Shown here piece after piece: positions 42,398 through 50,894 of a DNA stretch of 64,000 nt (positions are counted from its first letter, which is position 1; each line of letters opens with the position of its first letter). Below the pieces are notes generated by a model, which saw nothing but the letters and a program-made list of their open reading frames with translations, had not been told where the DNA came from and made no database searches. This stretch comes from Paenibacillus sp. MAHUQ-63 (lineage in GTDB: Bacteria > Bacillota > Bacilli > Paenibacillales > NBRC-103111). A program made the position numbers and the translations under genes. The stretch spans positions 124,001-188,000 of the forward strand of contig NZ_JARADB010000003.1 of the NCBI RefSeq assembly GCF_028765165.1. The letters are read 5' to 3'.

Positions 42398-44188
42398 TTA
42401 CTTATATAATGGACCGAAGGAAGCGCAAGCTCTGAAATCCGCGCCTTCCGGATCGGACGTGCCGAAATTGCTCCATACGCGAGGACGGAAGATGTGTTCT
42501 TTGGCCACGTTGTGCATGGATACCGGGATTCGAAGTATCGCCGCCAGCGTGATCAAATCGGCGCCGATATGGCCATAGCTGATCGAGCCGTGATTAGAGC
42601 CCCAATTATCCATAACGGAATATACATCCGTGAACGAGCCCTCGCCTGTCAGAATCGGAGCGAACCATGTTGTCGGCCAAGTGGAATCCGTACGGTCGTC
42701 CAACGTCTTATGAACATCCTCAGGCAAATCTACCGAGTAGCCCTCTGCCAGCTGCAGCACGGGACCCAATCCTCTCACAAGATTGATCCGGGACATCGTA
42801 ACCGGCATGCCGCCTTTCGTCAGGAAATCCGAAGAGTAGCCGCCTCCGCGGAAGTATTCAACGGAAGCCGGACGCCAGGATGTCGCTTTCAAGCATTTGT
42901 CCACTTCCTCGTCCGTAATCTCCCAGTAAGGCTTCATAGCCGGCTTGCCGTCACGCGACTGCTCGCCTGTTCCGTCCAGCGCCGCAGGACCGGAGTTGAT
43001 CAAATGCAGGATACCGTCTTTGGCAGCGCCGCTTAAGGTGTGACCGGTTACCCGTTTCACTGCATCCGGGCTCCAGTATGTTCTTACGTCGGCGAAAATT
43101 TGCGCCGTATTCGTCAACAGATTGCCGAACAGCATCGCAACCCCGTTCAAGCTGTCGTTCTCCGTAGCGACCAAATAAGGCGCGCGCTTCCCGTTCCAGT
43201 CGAAGGACGTGTTCAGGATCGCCTCCATGAAATCTCCGTTCGGGAAATGATCCGTCCAATGCCGCTGTCCTTGGAAGCCGGACAGAATAGCATTGTGGCC
43301 CAGCGCCTCTTCGCCGAATTCGAGATCGGCCAGACGCGGGTTGCCTACCATAAGATCTCGAACGATCAAGGACATCTTCACGACCGTTTCCCAGTCCTGA
43401 TCTTTTTTCTCGCGCGACGTTTGGATCTCGGCCGGGTTCTTGTCCGGACCTTCCGCACAATTTTCTTTCACCCAGTTCAAGGCCAATTGGTACTCTTCCG
43501 GATCGAAAATTTCCTCATCGATTCGGCGGACCAATTCCGACATGTCCACATATTCGTTGCGCATGCCGAGGTAGTTCTGGAACAGCTCCTCGTTGACGAT
43601 CGAACCGGCGATGCCCATGGACACGGAGCCGATTGCGAGGTACGATTTGCCTTTCATATAAGCGGCTGCGAGGCCGGCTTTGGCGAAGCGGATCAGCTTC
43701 TCTTGAACATCCTGCGGAATGTCCGTCGTTCCGGCATCCTGCACGTCCTTCCCATAAATGCCGAACGCCGGAATTCCTTTCTGCGCATGACCGGATAGAA
43801 CCGCTGCCAAGTAGACGGCGCCCGGACGCTCTGTGCCGTTAAAGCCCCAGATCGCTTTCGGTGTCGACGGATCCATATCCATCGTTTCCGTTCCGTAGCA
43901 CCAGCAAGGGGTAACGGTAATGGATACGCCTACGCCCGCTTTGGCGAATTTGCTGGCTGCCGCCGCAGCTTCCGCTACGCCGCCGATGCATGTATCTGCG
44001 ATGATGCATTCGACGGGCTGGCCGTTCGGATATTTCAACGTCTCGCTGAGCAAAGCGGCCACGGCTTTCGCCATGTTCATCGTCTGCTCTTCGAGCGATT
44101 CGCGAACACCTTTTCTTCTACCGTCGATCGTTGGCCGGATGCCAATCTTCGGGAATTCCTGATTCCATCTGTGCGTGCTGTTTGCCAT
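42398..44188 (-). CDS. fucI: L-fucose isomerase
   Basis: A 596-residue enzyme converting L-fucose to L-fuculose, manganese-dependent, cytoplasmic. The N-terminal part has the family signature [20 protein letters not shown], followed by [15 protein letters not shown] and [19 protein letters not shown]. The glutamate, aspartate and histidine metal ligands lie in the middle and last third, where the protein is full-length and colinear (NSFxx-like block [14 protein letters not shown] near the end). Length matches FucI (about 590). AGGAGGAACATACG gives a strong start. It follows fucU after an 84-base gap that holds a second operator. Confidence 0.95.
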   Translation of the reverse strand: MANSTHRWNQEFPKIGIRPTIDGRRKGVRESLEEQTMNMAKAVAALLSETLKYPNGQPVECIIADTCIGGVAEAAAAASKFAKAGVGVSITVTPCWCYGTETMDMDPSTPKAIWGFNGTERPGAVYLAAVLSGHAQKGIPAFGIYGKDVQDAGTTDIPQDVQEKLIRFAKAGLAAAYMKGKSYLAIGSVSMGIAGSIVNEELFQNYLGMRNEYVDMSELVRRIDEEIFDPEEYQLALNWVKENCAEGPDKNPAEIQTSREKKDQDWETVVKMSLIVRDLMVGNPRLADLEFGEEALGHNAILSGFQGQRHWTDHFPNGDFMEAILNTSFDWNGKRAPYLVATENDSLNGVAMLFGNLLTNTAQIFADVRTYWSPDAVKRVTGHTLSGAAKDGILHLINSGPAALDGTGEQSRDGKPAMKPYWEITDEEVDKCLKATSWRPASVEYFRGGGYSSDFLTKGGMPVTMSRINLVRGLGPVLQLAEGYSVDLPEDVHKTLDDRTDSTWPTTWFAPILTGEGSFTDVYSVMDNWGSNHGSISYGHIGADLITLAAILRIPVSMHNVAKEHIFRPRVWSNFGTSDPEGADFRACASFGPLYK

Positions 44189-44253
44189 CGTATGTTCCTC
44201 CTAAGTTTTGAGTAACTGCATGGATATGCTGACACTTTATTGACACGATTAGA

Positions 44254-44269
44254 GAGTTACCGATAATTC
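44254..44269. promoter_or_regulatory. Second FucR-type operator, between fucU and fucI
   Basis: GAGTTACCGATAATTC resembles the perfect GTTATCGATAAC operator at 44725-44736, with changes in one arm. It lies 66 bases upstream of the fucI start and may control an internal promoter or act as a roadblock. Confidence 0.6.
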
Positions 44270-44272
44270 AAA

Positions 44273-44698
44273 CTATGTGGAAATAACGCCTTTTTTCAAA
44301 ATAACATTGGCGTATAACGCCTTCTCGCTCGTTGCCACGATGGCGTAAGCTTGCTTCGCTCTTTCATAAAAAGCAAAGCGGTCCATATGCTCAATCGCTG
44401 GTGTCGAGTGCTTGCGAATCAGATCCGTATAAGTGTCCCAAATCGGCGTTTCCACCTTGTCACCCGGTACAACCGCCATCAAAGCGACCGGATGTTCACT
44501 GTACGTATCTAGCGGGAACAGCGATAAAACCGCTTCCAATAATTCCGGTACACCATGGCCGTCGCAGCGAAGCAGGCGATTCGTGTGACTGGCGGCCGGG
44601 AAGTTGCCGTCCGCCAGAACGATTTCATCGCCATGGCCCATCTCCATCAGCACCTTCAACAGCTCAGGCGACAGAATGGAGGGTATCCCTTTCAGCAT
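44273..44698 (-). CDS. fucU: L-fucose mutarotase
   Basis: A 141-residue RbsD/FucU-family protein that interconverts the alpha and beta anomers of L-fucose before isomerisation. The motif MGHGDEIVLADGNFPAAS (with the catalytic His) and the central LPLDTYSEHPVALMAVVPGD-like block (FPLDTYSEHPVALM) are present; the C terminus FYERAKQAYAIVATSEKALYANVILKKGV is typical, though the product ends quickly after KKGV. The ATG at 44698 (GGAGG eight bases upstream) is preferred to the ATG at 44704. First gene of the operon, divergent from the LacI regulator. Confidence 0.93.
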   Translation of the reverse strand: MLKGIPSILSPELLKVLMEMGHGDEIVLADGNFPAASHTNRLLRCDGHGVPELLEAVLSLFPLDTYSEHPVALMAVVPGDKVETPIWDTYTDLIRKHSTPAIEHMDRFAFYERAKQAYAIVATSEKALYANVILKKGVIST

Positions 44699-44722
44699 AT
44701 TCATAACCTCCTCAAATCATGT

Positions 44723-44787
44723 GTGTTATCGATAACTCAAAATTAACAACTTTAAGCCTTGCTGTCAATCTTTAATTTCTATACAAT
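44723..44787. promoter_or_regulatory. Divergent fucU/lacI-type promoters with palindromic operator
   Basis: The perfect palindrome GTTATCGATAAC is at 44725-44736 within GTGTTATCGATAACTC (44723-44738). Minus-strand promoter: TTGACA (44768-44763), 17 bases, TAATTT (44745-44740); the operator sits right at the start point. Plus-strand promoter: TTGCTG (44759-44764), 17 bases, TACAAT (44782-44787). A central CG palindrome is usual for LacI-family operators. Confidence 0.8.
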
Positions 44788-44857
44788 AGACGAATAGCAA
44801 GAGACAAGGATAAACGACATCGTCGTCCTTCCGATCAATCGAAAAAGGTGACGTTAC

Positions 44858-45865
44858 TTGATTACAATTTATGATATCGCAGAGAAAGCCGGCGTTTCGG
44901 CTATGACCGTTTCGCGGGTTATCAATAACACGGGGAGGATCAGCGAAGCGACTCGCAAGCGCGTGCGCAAAGTCATGGAAGAGCTCCATTACATCCCGAA
45001 CTCCATGGCGCGGAGCCTCGTCCTCCAGAAGACCAAAATATTGTCGCTGCTCATTACGGATATTACGAATCCGTTCTATACAACACTTGCCCGCGGGGCC
45101 GAAGATACGGCGCTGCGGGCCGGATACCGGCTGCTCTTCGCCAACAGCGACGAGGACTATGCGAAGGAGAAAGACTATGTCGATATGATGCTGTCGACGC
45201 GGGTGGACGGCGTGCTGTTCGCGCCGACCGGGGATCATTCCCTGGAGAACTTGCTCCAGCTGCGGAAGCATAACATCCCTTTCGTCGTGCTGGACCGCGA
45301 AATTCCCGGCATCGATGCGGATGTCGTGCTCGGAGACAGCAAAGAGGGCGCACGCAAGCTCGTTGAGCATTTGATCGGCCTGGGGCACCGCCGCATCGCG
45401 ATGATCAACGGGTCGCCGGATGTATCTACGGCCCGCCTGCGCTATACCGGTTATCGCGAAGCGCATCTGCTGAACGGGTTAACCGTCGAAGACTCGCTTG
45501 TGGTCCATATGAATTACCGGGATTTCCATGACGAATCCGCCTTGGACGCCCTGATCCATCACGAGGATCCGCCTACCGCAATATTCGCAGCCAACAATAT
45601 GCTGGCTGTCGGCGTCATCCAAGCGCTGCGCAAGCGCGGCATGCAGGTTCCCCGCGACGTGTCGGTCGTCTGCTTCGACGACTTCGGACACGCCGAGGCG
45701 ATCAACCCGTTCTTGACGGCTGCGGCGCAGCCCGCCTACCAGTTCGGCGCGCTGGGCATGCAGCTGCTGATCGAACGCATCGAGGGCGATGCGGCTCTAG
45801 AGAATCGCAAAATGATTCTTCCTTCCGAGCTGCTCATCCGATCATCCACGCAAGCTGTTCAATAG
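44858..45865 (+). CDS. LacI-family transcriptional regulator of the fucose operon
   Basis: A 335-residue LacI/GalR regulator. The helix-turn-helix and hinge are at about 2-56 (IYDIAEKAGVSAMTVSRVIN; LHYIPNSMARSL), followed by a periplasmic-binding-like sensor domain (LSLLITDITNPFYTTLARGA; VVCFDDFGHAEAINPFLTAA). It starts at a TTG codon (44858) behind AAAAAGGTGACG. It is divergent from fucU, and palindromes fitting a LacI protein occur in the shared promoter and before fucI; L-fucose or fuculose 1-phosphate is the likely inducer. The role is inference from position. Confidence 0.9.
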   Translation: MITIYDIAEKAGVSAMTVSRVINNTGRISEATRKRVRKVMEELHYIPNSMARSLVLQKTKILSLLITDITNPFYTTLARGAEDTALRAGYRLLFANSDEDYAKEKDYVDMMLSTRVDGVLFAPTGDHSLENLLQLRKHNIPFVVLDREIPGIDADVVLGDSKEGARKLVEHLIGLGHRRIAMINGSPDVSTARLRYTGYREAHLLNGLTVEDSLVVHMNYRDFHDESALDALIHHEDPPTAIFAANNMLAVGVIQALRKRGMQVPRDVSVVCFDDFGHAEAINPFLTAAAQPAYQFGALGMQLLIERIEGDAALENRKMILPSELLIRSSTQAVQ

Positions 45866-45909
45866 ACGGCTCTGCGTCACTGCGAACATGAAAGGTGAAA
45901 GGAGTTCCT

Positions 45910-46221
45910 ATGAACCCTCCAGTTAAGCAAGCGCTGCAAACGACCATCGACAACTGGAACGCAATGACCGCTTCCCACGGCGATGAGCAGGAAGCCGTAG
46001 CGGACCAGTTCCAGTCCTCTTTCTACGCATTCATCGAAGTTTTCCGAGACTGGGTTCTCTCGCTCTTGCCGCGTCCCCATACGGTGAGCGAACTGTTCGA
46101 TTTGGATATGGTTCAAGACATCCTGGACGTCCTGCCCGCTCCCCTGCACCTCAATTTCGAGACGGAAGCCGAGCTGATCCTGGACAATTTGCTGAGAGTC
46201 GATGAGGACAAATACGATTAA
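45910..46221 (+). CDS. Hypothetical protein, 103 residues
   Basis: The ATG at 45910 has AAAGGAG six bases upstream. The product (MNPPVKQALQTTIDNWNAMT, then ASHGDEQEAVADQFQSSFYA and FIEVFRDWVLSLLPRPHTVS) is acidic and helical, with no membrane or signal segment. It lies 45 bases after the LacI gene, so could be in its transcript. No family recognised. The gene is convergent with the next, sharing a terminator region. Confidence 0.65.
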   Translation: MNPPVKQALQTTIDNWNAMTASHGDEQEAVADQFQSSFYAFIEVFRDWVLSLLPRPHTVSELFDLDMVQDILDVLPAPLHLNFETEAELILDNLLRVDEDKYD

Positions 46222-46269
46222 GCTCCGCATAAACCTTAATGAACGGGATCATTTCCCATAAAGAAAAAA

Positions 46270-46305
46270 CTGTCCCCGAAGATCAGCAATGACCTTCAGG
46301 GACAG
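46270..46305 (-). terminator. Terminator of the membrane protein gene
   Basis: CTGTCCC and GAAG arms pair with CTTC and GGGACAG (two mismatches along a 16-bp stem); on the minus strand six T follow. The stem begins three bases after the stop codon at 46308. Confidence 0.85.
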
Positions 46306-46307
46306 CC

Positions 46308-46817
46308 CTATACGTTTTTATCTACGAAAGAAACGTGATTCTGCTCGGCGAACTTCTTCAATCTAGCCGCCATTGCCGCAACATCGAATCGGTTCAGCGT
46401 TCGATTATATACCCAACGAGGCGACTTCCCTTTCAGATGGATCACAACTTGACCCGGAGCGTACTCAATCTCGTTAATATTGTCCGCATTAAGAATTAAC
46501 TCGCGGGCAAACCCCCGCTTCGACAGACTCGACTTGCTTACCTTCAGATATGGCCTGCGAACAAAATAGACGAATACCCCCACAACCAAGTAAGCCAAAG
46601 TCGTATACCAGTACATGGCATCTCCGCTCGTTTTAGTCAATGTTAGCAATAGAAAAACGGAAACCAGGACGAAAAACAACGCTAATATAATACTTCTCCC
46701 CTTGAATACCTCACTGCGATCCGGATCTGTGGAGATCGGGGCGATCCCTCTCTTCGTTCTGTCCTTGTTTAATTTCTTCGTGTTCTTGCTGACCATTCGT
46801 TCCCACTTGCGTGACAT
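46308..46817 (-). CDS. Hypothetical membrane protein with two transmembrane segments
   Basis: A 169-residue protein. A basic N terminus (MSRKWERMVSKNTKKLNKDR) is followed by two adjacent hydrophobic helices at about 42-62 (IILALFFVLVSVFLLLTLTK) and 69-88 (WYTTLAYLVVGVFVYFV), then a soluble C-terminal domain ending FAEQNHVSFVDKNV with a PH-like look (ELILNADNINEIEYAPGQVVIHLKG). The ATG at 46817 has AAGGAG eight bases upstream; 46874 would add an unlikely extension. Function unknown. Confidence 0.7.
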   Translation of the reverse strand: MSRKWERMVSKNTKKLNKDRTKRGIAPISTDPDRSEVFKGRSIILALFFVLVSVFLLLTLTKTSGDAMYWYTTLAYLVVGVFVYFVRRPYLKVSKSSLSKRGFARELILNADNINEIEYAPGQVVIHLKGKSPRWVYNRTLNRFDVAAMAARLKKFAEQNHVSFVDKNV

Positions 46818-46887
46818 GCTGTTCACTCCTTGAATTCTGCTTTTCTGCTTTTCTGCTATTCTGCTTCTCCTCAACTTGCCGGTCCGT

Positions 46888-47730
46888 TCATTTCAACATT
46901 CGATGCACTAGCCCTTCATACCACTTCCATGGCAAAAGGCTTCGCGCCCACAGCCCCATCCGGACACCGCGTCCAAGCGGATACCGCAGCTTCGGGCGGG
47001 GGTTGTCCACAAGGTGCGTAATGTGATCGGCAACCTCCTGCGGATCCGGAGCGGTCATAGACGCTTTGCGCGAATATGCCAGCATGCGGCTTAGCCGCTG
47101 CGCGTAAGGCGAGTTCTCCGGCGCGTGAACGGACTCGAAGCCTTTGCGCCATATATCCGTCCGGTAAGCGCCAGGCTCCACAAGGACCACACGCACGCCG
47201 AACGGCATCATCTCCAAGCGCAGCGACTCGCTAAAGCCTTCGATCGCGAACTTGGACGTGCTGTAAGGCGCATATCCCGGAAAAGCGGAAAGTCCGCTAA
47301 CACTGCTTACGTTCACGATGCAGCCTGACCGTTGAGCCCGCATATGCGGCAAAACCGCTTTGGTCATCGCGATCACGCCGAAGACATTCGTCTCCAGCTG
47401 AGCTCTCCACGCTTCCATCGGGACGTCTTCCACGTAGCCGCCGAGCGCGAAGCCCGCATTATTCACGAGGATATCGATCCGTCCGTGATCTCGCATGACG
47501 GCCTCTACAGCTTGTTCAATCGAAGGACTCACCGTTACATCTACGACCATCGTATCGATATAATCTCTAACCCCGGCACGCTGGGCCTGATGCAGCAAAG
47601 CCTCGCTTTTGCCCAAGTCGCGCATCGTTGCCATGACGCGGTACCCTTTCTGAGCCAGCGCGACGGATGTGATTAACCCGAACCCGCTGGATGCGCCGGT
47701 TACCAGAGCGACTCCGCGTGTAGAACGCAT
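46888..47730 (-). CDS. SDR-family oxidoreductase
   Basis: A 280-residue short-chain dehydrogenase. NAD(P) motif VTGASSGFGLITSVALAQKG, NNAGFALGG, catalytic Ser in NVSSVSGLSAFPG and the YSTSKFAIEG Tyr-Lys pair, followed by VEPGAYRTDI. The C-terminal part (WARSLLPWKWYEGLVHRMLK) is amphipathic, as in YqjQ/DltE-like SDRs acting near membranes. Substrate unknown. No operon partner. Confidence 0.85.
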   Translation of the reverse strand: MRSTRGVALVTGASSGFGLITSVALAQKGYRVMATMRDLGKSEALLHQAQRAGVRDYIDTMVVDVTVSPSIEQAVEAVMRDHGRIDILVNNAGFALGGYVEDVPMEAWRAQLETNVFGVIAMTKAVLPHMRAQRSGCIVNVSSVSGLSAFPGYAPYSTSKFAIEGFSESLRLEMMPFGVRVVLVEPGAYRTDIWRKGFESVHAPENSPYAQRLSRMLAYSRKASMTAPDPQEVADHITHLVDNPRPKLRYPLGRGVRMGLWARSLLPWKWYEGLVHRMLK

Positions 47731-47750
47731 TTGCGCTGCCCCCTTCTTAT

Positions 47751-47789
47751 TGAGCGCTACTAATGAGCACTACCGATGAGCACTACCCT
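47751..47789. repeat. 13-bp triplicate upstream of the SDR gene
   Basis: Three tandem copies of TGAGCRCTACYRA (47751-47763, 47764-47776, 47777-47789), just upstream of the SDR gene, in its promoter region. Function unknown; could bind a regulator. Confidence 0.5.
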
Positions 47790-47977
47790 CCATAATCCCA
47801 TACAAACCGCATATTGTCGATGTAAAAGTTGTGAAACATAATCATCCTTCTTCAGGCATGCCCATATGGTTGAGGTTTTAATCACTTGTGAATGCCGCAG
47901 ACGATCGGGCGGTAAATTCGGGTGGTTTGCGGGTGGTTTGCCCGCTAGCCGGCTCTGCCGCCGGCAGCCCGGCCGCT

Positions 47978-48162
47978 CTAACGGACACAGCGGCCGTTAT
48001 CCGGCGTTATCGGGCTGTTCCGCGAAGGCTAACGGACACAGGTGCCGCTATTTGTGCAAATTCGGCATGAAATCGCCGAAAACCGTTAAATAGCGGCCGC
48101 TGTGTCCGTTAGCCCCGGAACAGGACCGATTTCCGCCGATTAGCGGCTGCTGAGTCCGTTAG
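47978..48162. repeat. Four copies of the 25-bp CTAACGGACACAG element, arranged +,+,-,-
   Basis: Copies at 47978-48000 (plus), 48029-48053 (plus), 48088-48112 (minus), 48139-48162 (minus). The two inner copies form a long inverted repeat (CTAACGGACACAG... / ...CTGTGTCCGTTAG). Gap 47731-48300 has no credible gene; this array and the 13-bp triplicate are its only features. Confidence 0.8.
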
Positions 48163-48364
48163 AAGCCCGTTCAGCCGTTCGGCGACATTTTGCGGATGAA
48201 ATACCTTACTTACTGTATTGCGGAAACATAAAGTTTTTGTAATCAGGCATAAACTGACCGTACATCTGCATAGGATATAGAGTTGGTGATTATTGAAAGC
48301 TTCATGAAACCTTTACAGAAAATCATGCAGGCACAGGAAGGGAAGTTGATTTCTTATACTTACA

Positions 48365-48838
48365 CTGGAGAACATTTATCGTATTGAAGCAAGCTGCACG
48401 AATCCGCAAGACGCTATTATTATACGGTTGTTGGCGGAAGGTATCGAAGCGCATGAAATGGTTTATTTGAAGAAGAGCTCATTGGATCGCATGAACCTTC
48501 TGCTTACCGTTACAGATGCCGTGGGGGCCAAAAGGCATGTTCGCATCAGCCGGAAATGCGCTGAACTGTATCAACTGGCTTTGGAGCAAACCCGCTATAT
48601 CGTTGACGAAGGTTGCCCATCCAAGCCATCAATTCGGGATCTGCGGGCCAGCGATGATTTGATCAAAGTGAGCATGCACGATTTTATCGGCAATCGCTGC
48701 CTCATTACCCAGATGGATTGCGTAATTTTACGAACCATATATATGCGTCTTAGGCGGCTGGCGGAAAAGTTCGCCGCACCGGAACTTACATATATGACGG
48801 CAATGACCTATCGTTCAGAGCAGTTCGCGCATGCGTAA
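48365..48838 (+). CDS. Open frame of uncertain start, possibly frameshifted, unknown function
   Basis: An open frame runs to the stop at 48836-48838; the region LLAEGIEAHEMVYLKKSSLD to AEKFAAPELTYMTAMTYRSE looks protein-like, with a likely helix-rich end (TIYMRLRRLAEKFA). No standard start with a ribosome site exists: the codons after the last upstream stop include only CTG (48365), ATT and TTG (48428). In another frame an ATG at 48304 opens MKPLQKIMQAQEGKLISYTY and runs past this point to a stop at 48386, so a single-base shift near 48360 could join the two. May be a broken gene. Confidence 0.35.
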   Translation: MENIYRIEASCTNPQDAIIIRLLAEGIEAHEMVYLKKSSLDRMNLLLTVTDAVGAKRHVRISRKCAELYQLALEQTRYIVDEGCPSKPSIRDLRASDDLIKVSMHDFIGNRCLITQMDCVILRTIYMRLRRLAEKFAAPELTYMTAMTYRSEQFAHA

Positions 48839-49021
48839 GATCAAGTGACTCATGTCACTGAAGCGGCCTGCCTGAGGGGCAGCTTTTGCAGGCAGGGTGC
48901 TTGCTGAGTCAGGGACCAGGTCCTGCAGGCAATGGCCAACTCCCGCTGGATGAAAGTCAGCTCCAACTGGTAAGGTTCAGCGCTTGTCGGATGCCGAAGT
49001 CCCACTCCCCCTGCACTCCGA

Positions 49022-49208
49022 TAAATGGAAAAACTCCCGTTATTCAGAGCTGTAAATGGCTACTGGAACGAATAACGGGAATTTCTCCTGTTAAAATAGC
49101 TATCGAAGATGGAATACAGCGCTTTGTCATGAATCTAACAGGAGTTTTTCCAGCTGTTACGCCTGCAGCGGTATCTTTGCGCTAAATTAACAGGAGAAAT
49201 TCCAGTTA
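49022..49208. repeat. Cluster of four 21-bp imperfect palindromes, in the 48839-49431 gene-free gap
   Basis: Copies at 49022-49042, 49073-49093, 49136-49156 (degenerate right arm) and 49188-49208, all TAACNGGA-5-TCCNGTTA type, 51-63 bp apart. The spacing and total span (187 bp) are the same as in the 26032-26218 cluster. The flanks show no gene. Confidence 0.8.
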
Positions 49209-49393
49209 CGCTTGCTGCTAGCCAGTTTGCCCGACCCATTCCGTCCCTTGCTCAACCTGATTTACATTTCCATCCATCACCCCGGCATAAACGGAAATAC
49301 ACGCACCCACCGGCAGCCCTATAAACGTTCTATTTTTAACCTTTTCGTTCGAAAATGTTTGATAACAACCTCGCATTATGCTATTGTCATAAT

Positions 49394-49407
49394 TGTAAGC
49401 GATTTCA
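49394..49407 (+). promoter_or_regulatory. cre-like site upstream of the beta-helix gene
   Basis: TGTAAGCGATTTCA matches the cre consensus at 13 of 14 positions. A possible promoter (TTGATA, 17 bases, TATTGT) lies just upstream, so CcpA binding here could block it. The site is 25 bases before the start codon. Confidence 0.5.
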
Positions 49408-49431
49408 ATCGATGAAAGGTGGATTCATGTA

Positions 49432-50856
49432 ATGACTCATTACGTTAAGCAGTCAACCGACCGTCCGAACGCTTCAAAAAACAGGTTCCCACATCTGCTT
49501 GCCCTCACCGCATTAGCAGCTGCCTTCGTGCTGCCAGCCCCAGCCGGAGCGGCAACCGTGAACTGCAGTACCGCTGCCTGCCTGACAACCGCTTTGGCTA
49601 ATGCCTCCCCTGGAGACCACATCGTCCTTGCAGCGGGCACATACACGGGCAATTTCGTCTCTGGCACCAATGGCAACTCAGCGAACCCGATCATCATCGA
49701 AAGCGCCAGCGCTGCGAATAAAGCCATATTGAACGGCGGCGGAACCTCCAGCGGTTATACGCTGTATTTGACCGGCGATTACACCCAAGTCAAAAATTTA
49801 AAAATTACGAATGCAAAGAAAGGCATTATGATTGACAACTCCAACAACGGCCTAATAGACGGGGTTGAAGTGTATAATATCGGAGAAGAAGGCGTGCATT
49901 ATCGCGACGGGAGCTCCAACAACGTCATCCAAAATTCCACTGTTTACGATACGGGGAAAGTAACGGCTGATTATGGCGAAGGCGTCTACGTCGGCTCCGA
50001 CGTCGGCAAGTGGGGCACTTATGTCAAGGAAGCCAACAACAACCGAATAACGAACGTGACGATCGGTCCGAACGTGACGGCTGAATCCGTGGACATTAAG
50101 GAAGGAACGACTGGAACGATTGTGGAAAACAGTACCTTCAACGGCACCGGCATCTCCGGCGCCAATGCGGCGGACAGCTTCATGGACGTCAAGGGGAACA
50201 ATTCCATCATCCGCAATAACACGGCGTTCCGCAACAGTAATTCCATAATCGTCGATGCGTTTCAGGTTCATGAACGTTCCCCGGGGTGGGGATATAACAA
50301 TGATTTCTACAACAATACCGTCAACTTGGACACCGCTGCCCCCTATGTCGTGCTTGTCAACGGCGGTTCTGCCACCGCTTGCAACAATACGCGCACACCG
50401 GCAGGCAACATGTACACCTCAGGCGTAACGACGTATACATCCTGCTCTGACGGGACGCCAACCCCTAATATTTTGTCCGTGTCTGCCGTTAGCGATAGCG
50501 GGAATGACGGGAATGTAGCATCTAATACGCTGGATAACAACTTAAGCACCCGCTGGTCATCTCAAGGTGACGGCCAATGGATCAAGTACGATCTCGGCAC
50601 AAGCAAAACCGTCAAATATGCGTCGATCGCTTTCCATCAAGGCGATGTACGTACAACGACTTTCGATGTGCAGATTTCCACGGACAACACGAACTGGACG
50701 ACAGTATTGGCGAGCAAAGTCAGTGCCTTGACCTTATCACAAGTGGACTACGACTTTGCGGATATGAGTGCTAGGTACGTCCGTGTCGTCGGCCATGGCA
50801 ATTCTTCCGGCAACGGCTGGAATTCGATCACCGAAGTGGACATTTACGGTAATTAA
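49432..50856 (+). CDS. Secreted right-handed beta-helix protein with C-terminal F5/8 type C domain
   Basis: A 474-residue exported protein. A signal peptide occupies about 1-41 (basic start, then LALTALAAAFVLPAPAGA, cleavage after AGA-AT). Residues about 42-330 are a parallel beta-helix with short Asn-rich coils (NNGLIDGVEVYNIGEEGVHY; NNVIQNSTVYDTGK; NSIIRNNTAFRNSNSIIVD), the fold of pectate lyases and chondroitinase B-like enzymes. Residues about 345-474 are a discoidin/CBM32-like carbohydrate-binding domain (LDNNLSTRWSSQGDGQWIKY; ARYVRVVGHGNSSGNGWNSI). No catalytic residues can be named, so a polysaccharide lyase or a binding protein are both possible. Single gene under a cre-like site with its own terminator. 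Confidence 0.85.
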   Translation: MTHYVKQSTDRPNASKNRFPHLLALTALAAAFVLPAPAGAATVNCSTAACLTTALANASPGDHIVLAAGTYTGNFVSGTNGNSANPIIIESASAANKAILNGGGTSSGYTLYLTGDYTQVKNLKITNAKKGIMIDNSNNGLIDGVEVYNIGEEGVHYRDGSSNNVIQNSTVYDTGKVTADYGEGVYVGSDVGKWGTYVKEANNNRITNVTIGPNVTAESVDIKEGTTGTIVENSTFNGTGISGANAADSFMDVKGNNSIIRNNTAFRNSNSIIVDAFQVHERSPGWGYNNDFYNNTVNLDTAAPYVVLVNGGSATACNNTRTPAGNMYTSGVTTYTSCSDGTPTPNILSVSAVSDSGNDGNVASNTLDNNLSTRWSSQGDGQWIKYDLGTSKTVKYASIAFHQGDVRTTTFDVQISTDNTNWTTVLASKVSALTLSQVDYDFADMSARYVRVVGHGNSSGNGWNSITEVDIYGN

Positions 50857-50862
50857 CGAGAG

Positions 50863-50893
50863 AGGCCGGCTCCTTGGCATACGGAGCCGGCCT
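50863..50893. terminator. Bidirectional terminator between the beta-helix gene and nanK
   Basis: AGGCCGGCTCC (50863-50873) pairs perfectly with GGAGCCGGCCT (50883-50893). It lies between converging stop codons at 50856 and 50895. Confidence 0.85.
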
Positions 50894-50894
50894 T

